From: Candolleomyces eurysporus
Taxonomy: Eukaryota > Basidiomycota > Agaricomycetes > Agaricales > Psathyrellaceae
DNA length: 64,000 nt
Reading direction: 5' to 3'
Assembly (NCBI GenBank): GCA_027579435.1
Contig: JANBPK010000870.1
Span: 1-64,000, forward strand
This document shows, one piece after another, positions 1-11,479 of the stretch (position 1 is the stretch's first letter; the number at the start of each line of letters is the position of its first letter). The notes below the pieces were generated by a model that did no database searches, had not been told where the DNA came from, and saw only the letters and a program-made list of their open reading frames with translations. The translations under genes were made by a program, and so were the position numbers.

Positions 1-1191
1 ACTTTGCTCTGGTTCCCAAACGAACTGTACCTGCGTGCACCCCGCTGTGAAGCCAAGCCAAGCCAGACGTTCGAGTACCTGAACGTCATTCATTCCCTCC
101 TTCCTTCCTTCCCAGTCTTGAGCTTTAACCTCCGCAGGGGAAAGGAAAGGCTCACGCATTCTCTCCACGTCATAGGGACTCGACCTGGGGNTGTTCCCTA
201 GTAGCACTTTCGTACACCAGCGACATTCTTAGTCTATCCAGCCACCGCACTTATAAATTTGTAGTGCCATTCCATTAAGTATGTCATGATTCCATGGCTG
301 CCTCCCCATTACACCAAACAGATGCCAGCTCGATGGTGGTTCCGCTGCGCCGTGCTTCAGGTCGGATAGCTTTGCCTGTGGGACTGGTGTGAATTCAAAG
401 CTGAAGCGAGAACGAGTGAAGGACTCGCCGGCTGCACCTAATAACTATTTGATGGTGCCATCGTCTTCAATTCCAAGCAGGGCCAAACATCGGGCTGGGG
501 GCGGTCGATACAGAAACCCAGAATCTTTCTATACATTCCCATAAGCGAGGAGAATATTCATGCAGTATCCCATGAAGAGCCGAAGGTAGCCATCGTGGTG
601 AGAGGAAAGAATGGGTGGGGAACAAGTTGCGAATTCAGAGAGCAATTCTCTTGAATGGCGATTCAAAAGACGGATGACGAAGTTCGGCAAACGCCACACC
701 ACACTGCGAACCATGTCTCAACTTCTTATCTTCTCTACCATTTTGTTCAAGGTATTCTACTTATGAGCCCTCAACACTAGAGTTGTAAGACATTGTCTCT
801 GTCGACCGGTCCAGAGATAAGTTGTATGCAAATAAATTAACTATCGATACATGCAATGATTAAACTCTAAAATTACTCATACTGGTACAGGAAATGACAG
901 TGCATAGGTATAGCTAACGCTACAAGTGAGGTTAAAAAATTGATGCTAAATCGAATGTTCGAACTCGACCAAAGTAAATGGGAATGGAAATGCAAAACAA
1001 TGAGCGTGAACCTTATAATGATGATGCAGTAAGCAGTCCGATAAAACGTATCAGGCCAGATAGAATGGCCAAAATCCTAGGGGAGCAACGAACAATCTTG
1101 GTCGAAACTTGAACCCATTAATCGTAAAAGAGATCCACAAACGAATCTCAAAGCCAAAAGGCGGAAACAGACGCGCAAATCCTGAATGTCA
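1..1191. other. No gene supported (left flank)
   Basis: This stretch lies downstream of the membrane-protein gene that ends near 1192 on the minus strand. Only short unrelated open frames are present, none resembling a known family. Nothing else is visible apart from a CT-rich patch near 90-120. The 3' UTR of the membrane-protein gene probably occupies its right end. Confidence 0.5.
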
Positions 1192-2959
1192 TCACACCAC
1201 ATACGGCGGCGGGGCCTCGCTCTCCGTCCCACCCCTCGACCGCGCCCCAAACCAGCTCTGCCCCCCGAACGAACCTGTCGAAGCCGTGTTTGACCGCCCA
1301 ACGTTCACCGCCGACACCAGTCTCGCGTTGATCCGTGATAGGTAGGCAATNATACTCCAGAGTTCTTGAACTTGGGCTTGTTGNTTCGGCGGGTTCTGGC
1401 CACCCGCAGCAGANGCTTCCCCATNAAGGACCGTCGGTTCGTGATGACTGAGCAGCAGAGCCAGACGAGGACGGTGGAGCTGGCGGTGGTGTCTGCGGCC
1501 GAATATCCAGAATAGTGGACCGCAGGAACTTGCGCGCATTGTTGAGCGAAAACTCCAAATCCAGTCTCACTGCAAAACAGAAAACNAAAAACAAAAATGT
1601 CAGAAACTTGGAAGTGGGAAGGGATGACGGAATTCGAGACATACCAGTCTCCGCCAACCTCCTCACAACCTCCGGCCGTCTTTTCAAAAAGCTCCTCAGC
1701 CAACTCAAGAAAACCAACACCAATCCGAGCCCCACGAACACCGCAATCAGAACCCAAGCATACTTGGGTGTGACTTTACTCGAATCGTGGGCAGTAGACG
1801 TGGTGAGTATGAGCAGCTCGTCGTAATCCCGCGAGAGCGGGTCGTACGTGAAGTAATCAATGACAAGAGCCTGCTGGCTCTCAGGAGCGGGGGACGGGGA
1901 GTGTATGGCCGTGATGTTGATCAAGAGCGAGTGGAACTTGTCGCCTGCGATGAACCCCGACGAGAAGAGCTCGTAGTTCTGCATCGACACCATCCCGAGA
2001 GCCGAAGTCGCCGAGGTAGCGTTCTCGGCAGTGACAGCTGTGGTGGTAGCAGGGCTCGACCCGTACCTCCTCACTTGAGGCGGCATCTTATCGACAGTAT
2101 ATGACACCGTCATGCCTCCCCCACTGCTAGCTTGCTGTGAGAACAAGCCAAACACGCTTATTGCGCTCCCCTGAAAGTGGAGCTGGACAGTATCCCCAAC
2201 TTGCCTCCCAACGCGTACTCCCCCTCCATAGGCATGAGCATCGGAGACCTGGCTCTTCCCTTCGAGGGTGAACGATTCTTGAGTTTGTGTCCATGAACCC
2301 GAGTACGTGACATTGCCGTCGGTGTCATCGACTAGGACGGGGCCTGAAATGTTTTGCGACGCCTTATTTGCTGCGACCTTGGCGTAGTCGACGGAAAGAC
2401 CGGGTGGGAGGTTATAGAACCTGACGGTTGTTGGAGGTGAGGATGCGTCGGTTTCTGGAGTTTGGACAGAGTACCACACGCCGTAGGATAGGCTTGCAGT
2501 GGTATTGGATGACGAGGGAAGGGTAGTAGAGTTGGAGGATGATGGGGATGGGGATTGGGACGACGATGACCAGCTCCCGCCGAAGCTAGCTTCAACCGGC
2601 TCCTGGCCATTCACGGAGACGCGAAAGCGCTGCCCTTCAGCAGCGGACGGGGCAAGCCCGTACAGCGAGAGCCCTCCGCCTATTCGCCAGTCAGTCGTTG
2701 CACACACAAGTTCAACAGCGCGCGTAGGTACCCACCTTGATATGTTACGGTAAGCGACTCCTCTTCTTCGTCGCCAGATCCAGCTGTACTGTCCCCACCC
2801 AAGACCGTAGCTGACCCCCCCCAGCCATTGTAAGTCAGGAAACACAGTCCACCCTCGTGTTGTCGATTGCGAGAACGTAAACACGTCTCGGTCGGTGTCG
2901 TCGTAAAGCAAGTCGATGTTCAAGGCCGAGACGAAGTGGAAGCCGTCAGTTGGAGGCAT
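1192..2959 (-). CDS. Single-pass membrane protein with Ser-rich extracellular region
   Basis: The reading frame starts with ATG at 2959 (MPPTDGFHFV). It encodes an extracellular part with a jelly-roll-like pattern (VQLHFQGSAISVFGLF, then VSYTVDK), a Ser/Pro linker, one membrane helix (YAWVLIAVFVGLGLVLVF) followed by basic residues, and a Pro-rich cytoplasmic tail. This layout is common in Agaricomycete surface proteins of unknown function. At least two introns are needed, around 2675-2735 and 1575-1645. An 8-C run at 2815-2822 breaks the frame: with one base fewer, an acidic segment (GSGDEEEESLTVTYQG) reads through into the next exon. The C-terminus is also uncertain because of Ns at 1351-1425. 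The frame ending at 1192 finishes in EAPPPYVV, a typical tail of this protein type, and I prefer it over the frame ending at 1148. Function is unknown; a role at the cell surface is inferred. Confidence 0.65.
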
Positions 2960-3650
2960 GTAGAAATCTAGAGTCTAAGGATATGGAGCGAAGAACTGTC
3001 GAACTGAACGTCCGACACCAGTGAGGAGAGGAATATCAAGATCATGTTTTCATTTGTTTTTGCCATGGTAATAAGGACGAGCGAGCGCTGCTGATTCGAG
3101 CCGAGCTGTGGGCGTGCTTGGGTGAGAAGCCCAAACGAAAGAGGAAGACGAAAAGGGAGAGCCGTTCAGGAAACAAGGATGTTTTGCCAAATTGGGCACA
3201 AGGCGTCGGCATCAACCTGGCAAGCGAATTCATACCGTCGTCATCGGTTACCGGCTACCTGGATCTCTGGCACTCAGCAAGTCGTTTCAAAAATCGGAGT
3301 CGTGCAAGACTCTCCACCACGAACATGGCTGCGAATTTTCAACCTCGCAATTAGTGTCCTCTATTTGCCAATCGAGCTGCACCTGTAAATTGCCCAGTAT
3401 CTCGCCTTCCAACCCCCAAACCTGTTTTCGTTGCTCAAGGTTACTCGGACCACGGCTACCTGGCCCGCACTGCTATTGAGTTGAACCCTTCACACCGTCT
3501 ACTCTCAAAATACATCTGGGACACCGCCTTCCAAATCATTTATTCCACCACATATCAGGCGATTTAATTTATCTCGTTCTACATAACCTTGCAACCATGA
3601 ATACAGCTTTGTGACATGATGGTCTACGCCGTTCCGAGCGTTCCATATTT
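2590..3650. repeat. Segmental duplication, copy A
   Basis: The 5' part of the membrane-protein gene, the divergent promoter and the start of an F-box gene recur at about 6110-7170. Shared landmarks include the blocks around 3187-3215 and 6718-6750 (attgggcacaaggcgtcggc) and the sequence around the F-box start codon. The two copies differ by many substitutions and small indels, so the duplication is not recent. Confidence 0.75.
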
Positions 3651-3655
3651 ACTTG
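3325..3655 (+). pseudogene. F-box gene relic a
   Basis: The ATG at 3325 and the following sequence match the start of the intact F-box gene at 6945 (MAA, then the PxELHL box and the P-x-N/D-LFSLL segment). An in-frame TAG at 3352 ends the frame after nine codons, and further stops follow. A short piece resembling WDTAxQ follows at about 3520. It is joined almost directly to a piece like the C-terminal HRISGDLL segment at about 3555, so the middle of the gene is deleted. The relic converges on the DUF6533 gene that ends at 3672. Confidence 0.65.
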
Positions 3656-3671
3656 ACGAACATCAGAATTC

Positions 3672-5464
3672 TCAAACATTCCCTACGCATTGGGAACTCT
3701 CTTCGCTTTCATCGTCAATTTCCCCGATCGTCCCAACCCTCGCGAAAATAATGCCCGAAATAGCGGATTGAGTTTCAGTGCTATTGCTCCGCCTCAGGTC
3801 TAGGAAGAGTCTATTCGCGAGGATCGGGTGTAGGACACAGACCATGCTGGTGGGCGAAGGGGACACGGTGAGCGAGCTGATGGAATACTTCTGGAGCGAG
3901 AGACCGACACCTACCCTGGGCAGCGATATGTAATAATTACAGTCTTGCTCGTTCATGTCAGCAGCAGCGCCTGAAAGAAAATCGACGGTCGCAAGCTTAC
4001 CCCGAACCCTGGTGTAGACATAATCGACATGTACAGTGTGATGACTGAACATTTGGCCCTTCATATTAGAAGTAGAAGGGCAATGGATTGAAGTAAAGGC
4101 GGACATACTGATGATTACAACAAAGTACAGCAGGCCGTCGTAGCGAATGATTGTGATCAACGATTGGTTTGACATCCGGTCAGGGATGCGCTGTTGAAAG
4201 TAATGCAAATAACGCCTGTAGAAGACGATACTTCCCAAAAGGAAGATGCCTGAGACATGACGCTTCAGTTTGCCAGAGATGGGATATGATTGGCCATGCT
4301 CACAAATTTCCTGAATCAGCTCCAAGTAGTTTGAAATAATGCGATAAACTGGGGTCTCAACGTGTAAGTCGAATGGGTAGAGGGTCGGTAATCGAGAAGG
4401 CGTCACTACGTGTCCAGTATGTTAGATTGATCGGAGAGGCGAAAATGATACTGATTCATACAATGCATAAGAGCGAAATGGTTTCCTGTTACAATGATTG
4501 ATATTGCTACCATCATCTAAACACATGAGGGGCGTATTAGATCTGCTACGGTGCAACAATGAGAAGCGAACCGTACTCACCGTGAATGCGATCAGCATGA
4601 TGATTTTGTGGCCTCTCTTAGCCCCTAGCAATGCGTAAATGCATAACAGTAGCATTCCTTGAGGCTTTCAAGGTCAGAAGAAAGAATGAATGCAAATGAT
4701 GGATTCAGTCCAAGTTCACCAGTTGTAAAATAGACTACGAGTGCGGCGAGAACTGTGGAACAAGGGCTCAACGTCCCGTTCTCAGTGCATCCACCATTTG
4801 AACAAAGACTTGCCCTCAGCAAACACGATCAACACAAAGTATGTCTGTAAAGCAATTGGCGAAGCGTCAGTGAGCTGCAAAGTCGTGTGCCGAGGGACTA
4901 AGAGGAACCTTGGCTGACGTGATACCATTTGCGTTCGCAGCCTTCACTTGACGAGAAGAGGTCATTCAGCATCTGAATATTGAAAATGAGACGTGCTTAC
5001 AGTAGATGAAAAACGGTGAGAGTACTAGACTGGTGTATCTTGAAAGGAGGAAGAGAAATTTCCCTAGCTTCCCGGGCTCCCACCATATGTAAGTCACCTG
5101 TAGTATGAGTATGAAGAGCGGTGAATATCAGACCCCCGGTCATGCCTTACAACTTACCTCCGCTTCTAGTGTGTCCAGATAATCCAGGATCTGCAGTGTG
5201 TAGCGGTTAGTACGAGGTATGATCGCACGCTGGGTTAATGAATCAAAGAAACGCGAACATATAAAACCCGGCTCGAGACTATGTGCCCGTTAGTCATAAT
5301 ACTTCGAACCACACGCAACACAGCTAAAGGCGCACCCAAGAGACCCTGAGGGATATCAATTAAAAAGAGTCGAGTGATCAAATTCGGGCTAAGGGAAGCC
5401 GACTCACCAGTCCAATATAAGCGTGCTGAAATTCGTCTCTGAGGTCGACAGTAGAATCAGCCAT
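3672..5464 (-). CDS. DUF6533 multi-pass membrane protein, copy 1
   Basis: Start ATG at 5464 (MADSTVDLRDEFQHAYIGL); stop at 3672 after a C-terminus ending SSQCVGNV. Many short exons are separated by introns of about 50-60 bp. Exon order shows the DUF6533 signature: a small exon (about 5190-5170) with DYLDTLEAEV, then an exon with WEPGKLGKFLFLLSRYTSL, then several hydrophobic segments (LLLCIYALLGAKRGHK, GIFLLGSIVFYRRYLHYF, DGLLYFVVIISM). The last exon carries ANRLFLDLRRS, a conserved end of this fungal family. The family is known as Agaricomycete proteins with about six or seven predicted membrane helices and no proven function; a receptor-like role is inferred only from topology. It is the first of five similar copies on this strand. 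Exact splice sites were not resolved. Confidence 0.75.
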
Positions 5465-5639
5465 GGGGGTAAAGAGCAGGATTCACCCGGTTGGTTCAAA
5501 TTAATCAATCAGGGGCAAGTAGTGGTGAGTTCAAAAAGCCATCCAAATATATGCAGCTCTTAGAATAGCCCGCGCTGTGTACTGATATTGAATCATCTGG
5601 AATCGAAGAACCCGCCTTGTGATGCAAAGAAGCACTGAT

Positions 5640-5890
5640 CACTTAGGCGAGGTCCTTTTGGAGTGATGCGGCGAGAGTTGGCGCTCAAACTGGCAATGAA
5701 GGTCGCAGCCTACTGGAGTAGACCGAACCTGAATCATGAAGGGACTGTAGACCGTCGTATTCGGCTATACGCTTGACTGCCCAGTGTTCTCTTGATAATG
5801 CCAGGGACCTGCGCCGGAAGGATTGCACAGCGATGACTGCAAGTTGAAGACGTCCAGAGAGATGACTATCGGGTCTTGAACCCAACAAAC
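5640..5890. repeat. Short intergenic repeat upstream of DUF6533 copy 1
   Basis: This block, with landmarks gaatcatgaagggactgt and a later gatcTGCG/CGGAAGGAT stretch, recurs at about 20255-20480 and 25440-25720. Each copy lies a few hundred bases upstream of a DUF6533 start codon. It has no open frame shared by all copies, so it is probably promoter-proximal DNA carried along by the tandem duplication or a small mobile sequence. Confidence 0.6.
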
Positions 5891-5984
5891 CATCAATCGT
5901 GACAAAGTGTTTCTGGCGATGTGAGATGGCCGATAGCATCATCAAGTACCTGAAGTTTACGGGTTTAGTGATGAAAGATACATA

Positions 5985-6445
5985 CCTACTAGTACTGCGC
6001 CAACTTCCTCTTTACAACCTCCGGCCGCTAACCCGAGCGCCAAACACCGCAGTCGAACCCAAATTAACTGGGTTTGATTTCACTCGTTTCTTGGGCAACA
6101 GTCGTAGTTGATACGTGCGGCTTCTCATAAGCTGTAACCGGTTCCTGCAGCGGATGGGGCAAGCCGTACAGCGAGATACCTAGGCCTGTTCGCCAGTCAG
6201 TCATCGCACACAAGGCTCAACAGCGAGCATAGGTACCTACCTCAATATGTCGCAGTAGGCGAATCCTCTTCTTCGTCGCCAGCTCTAGCTGTGCTCCCCC
6301 CCCTCTCAAGGAAAAAAAAAANCCCCGTAGCTGTCCCTCCAAGCCAATGCAAGTCAGGCAATACGGTTCCCCCTCGAGTTGTCGATTGCGAGGACGTAAA
6401 CACGTCTCGGTCGGTATAGTAGAGCAAGCTGATGCTCAAAGTCTG
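5985..6445 (-). pseudogene. Truncated copy of the single-pass membrane-protein gene
   Basis: The minus-strand sequence at 6242-6445 matches the first exon of the gene at 2959 (DRDVFTxSQSTTRG, DLxWLGG, GDEEEDSPTATY). The stretch at 6110-6235 matches its second exon start, including the intron boundary. At about 5990-6110 it jumps to the membrane-helix region, with an in-frame stop. Roughly 700 bp between these parts is missing relative to the intact gene. An A-run with an N at 6310-6322 adds a further break. No functional product is expected. Confidence 0.7.
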
Positions 6446-7170
6446 CATGAAGCGGAAGCCGTCAGTTGGACGCCTTTAGGACTCTGGAGTCTAGATATGG
6501 ATGGTGGGACTGTCCAACCGAACTCCCAACATTGAGGAGAGGAGAGCATTGATATTGAAGCCATTTTTTCACTTTTTCGTGATGGTAATAAGTATAAGTA
6601 TAACAAGAAAGTGCGGGAACTAGTGGCTGTGGGCGTGCTCGAGTGACAAGCCAACGCGAGCGGAAGGGAGAGCCGTTCAGGAAACAAGGATGCAAGTTGG
6701 TCGTCGGAAGGTCTTGCTAAATTGGGCACAAGGCGTCGGCATCAAGTCGACAAGCGACTTTGAACCGACCAGTCGATCATCGTTCATACGGTCGTCATTG
6801 ATTACATGAGTTCTCTCATTATTTGGAGGCAGACACCGAGGTACTCCCGAATCCGGAAATTTGACGGATCATGGCACTCAGAGAGTCGGTTCAACAATCG
6901 GAGTCTGCAGGACTCTACCACCACCACCACGTACATAGCCATCGATGGCTGCGGATATTCAACCTCATGCAGTTGGTATCCTCCACCTACCAGTCGAGCT
7001 CCACCTGTCCATTACCCATCATCTCGCCTTCCAACCCCGAAACCTTTTCTCATTGCTCAAGGTCAGTCAGACCATGGCCACCTGCTCCACACTTCTAGGG
7101 GCTCAGTTAACCAAAGTGTTTAGACTTGTCGAATCCTCCACACCGTCTACTCTCAAAAATGCATATGGGA
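6110..7170. repeat. Segmental duplication, copy B
   Basis: Counterpart of 2590-3650. Here the F-box side remains intact (gene at 6945) while the membrane-protein side is broken; copy A shows the opposite. The two copies have therefore lost reciprocal halves. Confidence 0.75.
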
Positions 7171-8991
7171 TACCGCCCTTCAACTCCTCTGCCGGCGCGA
7201 CGCCCTCTTCTCGCCATCCTATTCCATCCAATCCATGACAGTCCCACAGCTCCAGCGAGCCGTCATGGGCCCCGATCTCTGGAACTCGCGGCTAAGGGCA
7301 AGGGAACCCTTCGTTGGTCCTGATGTCTACACAGAGGGGACATTCACCAGGCTGAAACATATCGATGAACAAACCCCGGCTGTACTCGGCGAATGCAAAT
7401 CCAGAGTCTATCTCGTTCCAGGAGGACGGTATCTATTCGAACAAGCGCATAACGTCATATCACTCTGGGACTTGGGAATGCCCAGGGCCCTTTGTAATAA
7501 GGGCAAGGGCATCGACGCAGGCAAAAAGTCGCCATCGGTCTCGTTGATAGATCGTTTGGAAGGGAGCGAGGTCCGAGAACCAGGGTTCTCTCAGGACCAA
7601 CCACCGGAATTCACGGTGCACCAGTCATCCGATGGGAAAAGGTTGGTTTTGTTGATCGCAGCAACAGCGCAGACCGACGATACCGATAGGTATGTTGCCT
7701 CGTACCAAATTTCCCCTGAGAAGACACCTGCTAACCAAAAGGGATGGATACACGTGCAATCGGAAACAGAATTGAGCTGACCGTATACGAGATCGCACCT
7801 TCAAGCATTACTCCAGCTCCCAAATTCCAGCAGCTCGCCAGTTTGACAGTGATCAACTCCAAGCTCTCCTTCCTGCCATTAGGTCTGGGAAACATTTCCA
7901 TGACGTCGAACCTCGCCATCCTTCACCCGCTCCACCATGTTCTGGTATGGGACTTCACCTCAAATCGATACACGATATGGAGTATCCCCAACTACGTTTT
8001 AAATTTCCTTGAGTTTGTGAGTACCCGATAATTTGAAAAAGTCTAGTTGAGTTTGTTTTTCCCCGAGCACTAACTGATACTTCTCTCCCGGAATTCTCTC
8101 CATCTGCAGCAATTTTTGTCGCATAATTCGATAGTCCTCGTCAGCTCTACCGCCGTGCAAACCTGGTCCATCCCTAGTCCAAGCTCGATGGAACCCACAC
8201 CCAAGTCAAAGACCTTGTGCATCACTCCAACCACCGAAATCCCGGAGCCCGTTCCAACGTTACAAGTAGCGTTCGGGGAACACTGCGAACCCTTGGTTTG
8301 GACATTATCGCTGTGGTACAACCCACTCGACCTTCCCATTCTATTCGACGCCGTCTCGTCGTCACCTTCGGAGGAGTCTGGTGGTGGAAAGCCGGTTGTT
8401 TCGCGATACCGACTCGACACACACCCTCAAACCCACACCCACTCCAACGCAGTGCATTCGTCATCTTCCTCTGAATCAAGCTCTCATCCTTCTTCGAGCT
8501 CCCAACCCCAACACAAACTGGAATTAGAACGAGAGCTTTCCTTCCCCTTCCCTCACAACATTGACGCAAACCACTACCACTCCCTCCACCGTATATCGAG
8601 CGACCTCCTTTTCTCGTTTTATAAAAACTGTGTGGAGGGATACGATTTTGGGCTTGTGTATTCGCGGTTTATCTCCAGTCCGTGGTACGGTTCGAGTGGT
8701 TCAAGTTCAGAGCAGCGGGAACATGACGCAAACACGAACACGACGTCGATGTTGGGAAGAGAGTCACGATCGACAGAGGTGCCGAGCTCGTATGACTATG
8801 GCGTAGTAGGTATGACCCTCGACGCAATCGGCGCCGAGTCACCTTCGCTCACCTTTTGCTCGGCGTCTGGGAGAGTCGTATGCGCGTCTGTTGAGGAAAA
8901 TTTGGTTGAGAATGTTGATGGCGCCGTCATTCAAAGGAGGCATGTACATTCGGTACGGGTATATGATTTCTCAGATGTCCTTTCGTTGTAG
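6945..8991 (+). CDS. F-box protein, intact copy 1
   Basis: ATG at 6945 is followed directly by an F-box-like motif (LPVELHLSITHHLAF, then PRNLFSLLK), as in Agaricomycete F-box proteins that link substrates to SCF ubiquitin ligases. A first intron follows the F-box exon. The next exon has WDTALQLLCRRDALF, MTVPQLQRAVMGPDLWNSRL and YLVPGGRYLFEQ. Later exons hold repeated W-x-F/L strands (VLVWDFTSNRYTIWSIP) that suggest a beta-propeller-like substrate region. A Ser-rich, low-complexity insert lies at about 8455-8520. The C-terminus (LHRISSDLLFSF, LTFCSASGRVVC) ends at TAG 8989-8991. At least three introns are needed (near 7060-7160, 7690-7765, 8020-8110). It converges on the DUF6533 gene ending at 9452. 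Its intact paralogue is at 27035. The substrate is unknown. Confidence 0.7.
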
Positions 8992-9175
8992 AGCGCTGTC
9001 GTAGCGTACACGAAATATCACTTGCTGCAAAGTCAGCGCTAGTCGATTATTCCGACTTCCGGAGTCGGGAGCGCGCGGTGACGCAAGCAGAGACAGATTA
9101 TTGAGAACTCATCTTGCTTCCGGAAAACTGTTATAAGTTAAGTCCATGAGGGAGTCGAGACTCCACCGTCAACTT

Positions 9176-9330
9176 CGATTGGGATTGGGAAGTGGCTCAA
9201 ATGTCGTTCGCTCATTTTTGTTCGGCCTCAGAGGGTCGCACGCTGTGTTGTATTGAAAAGTTCGGGACCGGGAAAGAGTTCAATAAAAAATATTTGACTT
9301 CTTGGGAACTTTGGCTGAGTAGATAGGCAC
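9176..9330 (+). pseudogene. Relic of an F-box gene 3' end
   Basis: Just beyond the stop of the F-box gene, this stretch again resembles the last exon of the family (an FCSAS-like core, a G-R-x-x-C motif, then a G-P-x-K-like segment). It has frame breaks and is degraded. It looks like the tail of a second F-box copy lost by an unequal exchange. Confidence 0.5.
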
Positions 9331-9451
9331 CAACCTATGTGCCGTATGCAATTGATGTTCTGCAACGTTTCGCTTCTTCAAGTGTCCCGCGGCCCATAAA
9401 AGCCGTGGGTTAGAACAAATGCTAACGGAAATAAGGCTACATAAACATTCC

Positions 9452-11245
9452 CTAAACACCTAGCGCCTGCTGCGGTTCTTCCCTTTCATCTTCGATTTCT
9501 TCGCTGACCCCAACCTTGGCGAACATGATGCCTGAAATAGCAGATTGAGTTTCAGGGCTACTGCTTTGCCTGAGATCCAGGAAGAGGCGGTTTGCGAGGA
9601 GCGGATATAAGATATTGGACAGGCTGTGGGAAAGTAATTTGATCAGCAATTGGCAACTGCGATCTTGGTTGCAAGACTTCAAAAGTCGAGTACTAACGGA
9701 GAACATCCATCTCTAGCCCCAGTCTTGCTAGCCAGTATCAGTAACGAGTAACGGCGTTAGAAGTCGCCGCAAACTTACCGGAAATCCTGGCATATACACG
9801 ATGCATATGTACAATGTGACAACTAGTTATTTTGGTGTCTTGGGATTAGAACACGCAGCAAGGTTGGATTTTATTGAAAGAGACGCACCAACAATGGCAA
9901 CATAGTACAGCAGACCGTCGCGTTGAATAATTTGGATGAGCCATGGACGAGTCGCCACCTCGTTCGAGCGATTCCACCAAAAGCAGTGTCGATAACGTCT
10001 GTAAAAGACTATACTTCCAAAAAGGAACATGCCTGAGCACCCCAATGTCAGCTTCCTCGCTCTGAATGGGGACTACCGTACTTACAGAATTCCCGTATGA
10101 GAAGCCAATAATTGCCAATGATACGATACAATTGAGTCTCAACCTCTAAATCAAATGCATAGAGAGACGGTAAGGGAAAAGGCGTCACTAGATGTTCAGT
10201 TCAGCCCAGTAGATGTCTAGCGCGAACAATCCTTGGCCCTACCGTGTGTGAGTGCCAAATGGTTGCCCATCAATGTGGCGGATATAGACATCATCATCTC
10301 GACACGGCGTTAACTCAGAAATTGCGCGACGAAACGGTCAAAAATGGAAACACACCACGATAATGAGCACCATAGCGATTCCGTGGCTTCTCTTGGCACC
10401 AAGCAACGCGTGAAGGCACAGAAATAGCATTCCTGGAGACATTCACGATCAAGTCAGAGGAGCAATACATTCAAAGTATAGATTGGGTCCAGGTTTTACC
10501 AGTTGCGATGTAGATTGAGAGTGTGTTGATAACTACGAACCGGCGCATCCAAGTTCCGTCATCAGTGCATCCTTCATTTCGGAGATGAAACTCACCATTG
10601 AGCAATACGAAAAAGCTAAACCACAGCTGTAAGGCATGTATAAGAGGCAATGTTGAATGAGCTGTAAAGGCTGGCCTAAGGAATTAAGGGAACCTTAGCC
10701 GATGGGATATCATTTGCGATGTCAACTTCACGAGAAGAAGTCAGCTAATATGGTCTACTTCTCGGAGTGCGACACCCTTACAGTAGATTATGAATGGAGT
10801 TGTCATGATAGTAAAGTATCTTGAAAGGAGGAAGAGGCACTTCCCCAGCCTCCAGGGCTCTCCCCACATGTAGGTCACCTGTATTATGCACGCCAGTGAA
10901 TTTTGGATCCTTCATGTGTCAGATATTTGTCAATGGCCTACCTCTTCTTCCAATGTGTTGAAATAATCCAGAATCTAAAGCATTCAGAAGTCAGAGATGG
11001 GCACGATAGCATGGAACCAACGAAACAGCGAACATATACAACTCGACTCGAGACTAGTGAGTATTATCAATTAAGATGTTGAGAGCCACGCAAAATCGAT
11101 AGCCTTGAGGAACGCACACAAGAGATACTGAGGAAGATCGATCATAAAGAGATCCCTGAAGAAGATCGATGGTAATGGGAGGACGACTCACCATGCCAAC
11201 GTAAAACTCATGAATTTCGGCCAGGTTGACAGTAGAATCAGCCAT
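9452..11245 (-). CDS. DUF6533 multi-pass membrane protein, copy 2
   Basis: Start ATG at 11245 (MADSTVNLAEIHEFYVGM); last exon ends at 9452 with EEPQQALGV. The final exon carries ANRLFLDLRQS and SAISGIMFAKVG, matching the other four copies. Internal segments include a membrane exon ending in FLFGSIVFYRRYRHCF, a DGLLYYVAIVG stretch and an exon with the family's LL-G-A-K-R-SH motif near 10380-10420. Span and exon order follow copy 1. The upstream region is shared with the F-box relic b promoter. No frame-breaking lesion was recognised, but splice sites were not fully traced. Membrane location is expected from the family; function is unknown. Confidence 0.72.
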
Positions 11246-11479
11246 GGGATATGGTTAGTTGCACCTTAATTGCTGGAGCTACGAAACGAGGATGATCGCA
11301 ATTGAGTCTGTACAGAGTCGAGGCTGAATAATAAGTAGTAATTCTGGAAGTGCTGTGCATTGATGTTCCGTGGAGAGCCGGATGACAAGCGCAACGAAAG
11401 AGGGAGAGGGAAAGAGAAGATCGCACAGGACAAAAGGGATGTCCAACCGTCCGATTGTCGGAAGGTCTTTCTAAATTAC

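Noticed and set aside
1148..2959. One uninterrupted 603-residue protein
   Set aside because: The single frame runs through introns and a homopolymer shift; the acidic exon and the PPPY-type tail lie in other frames.
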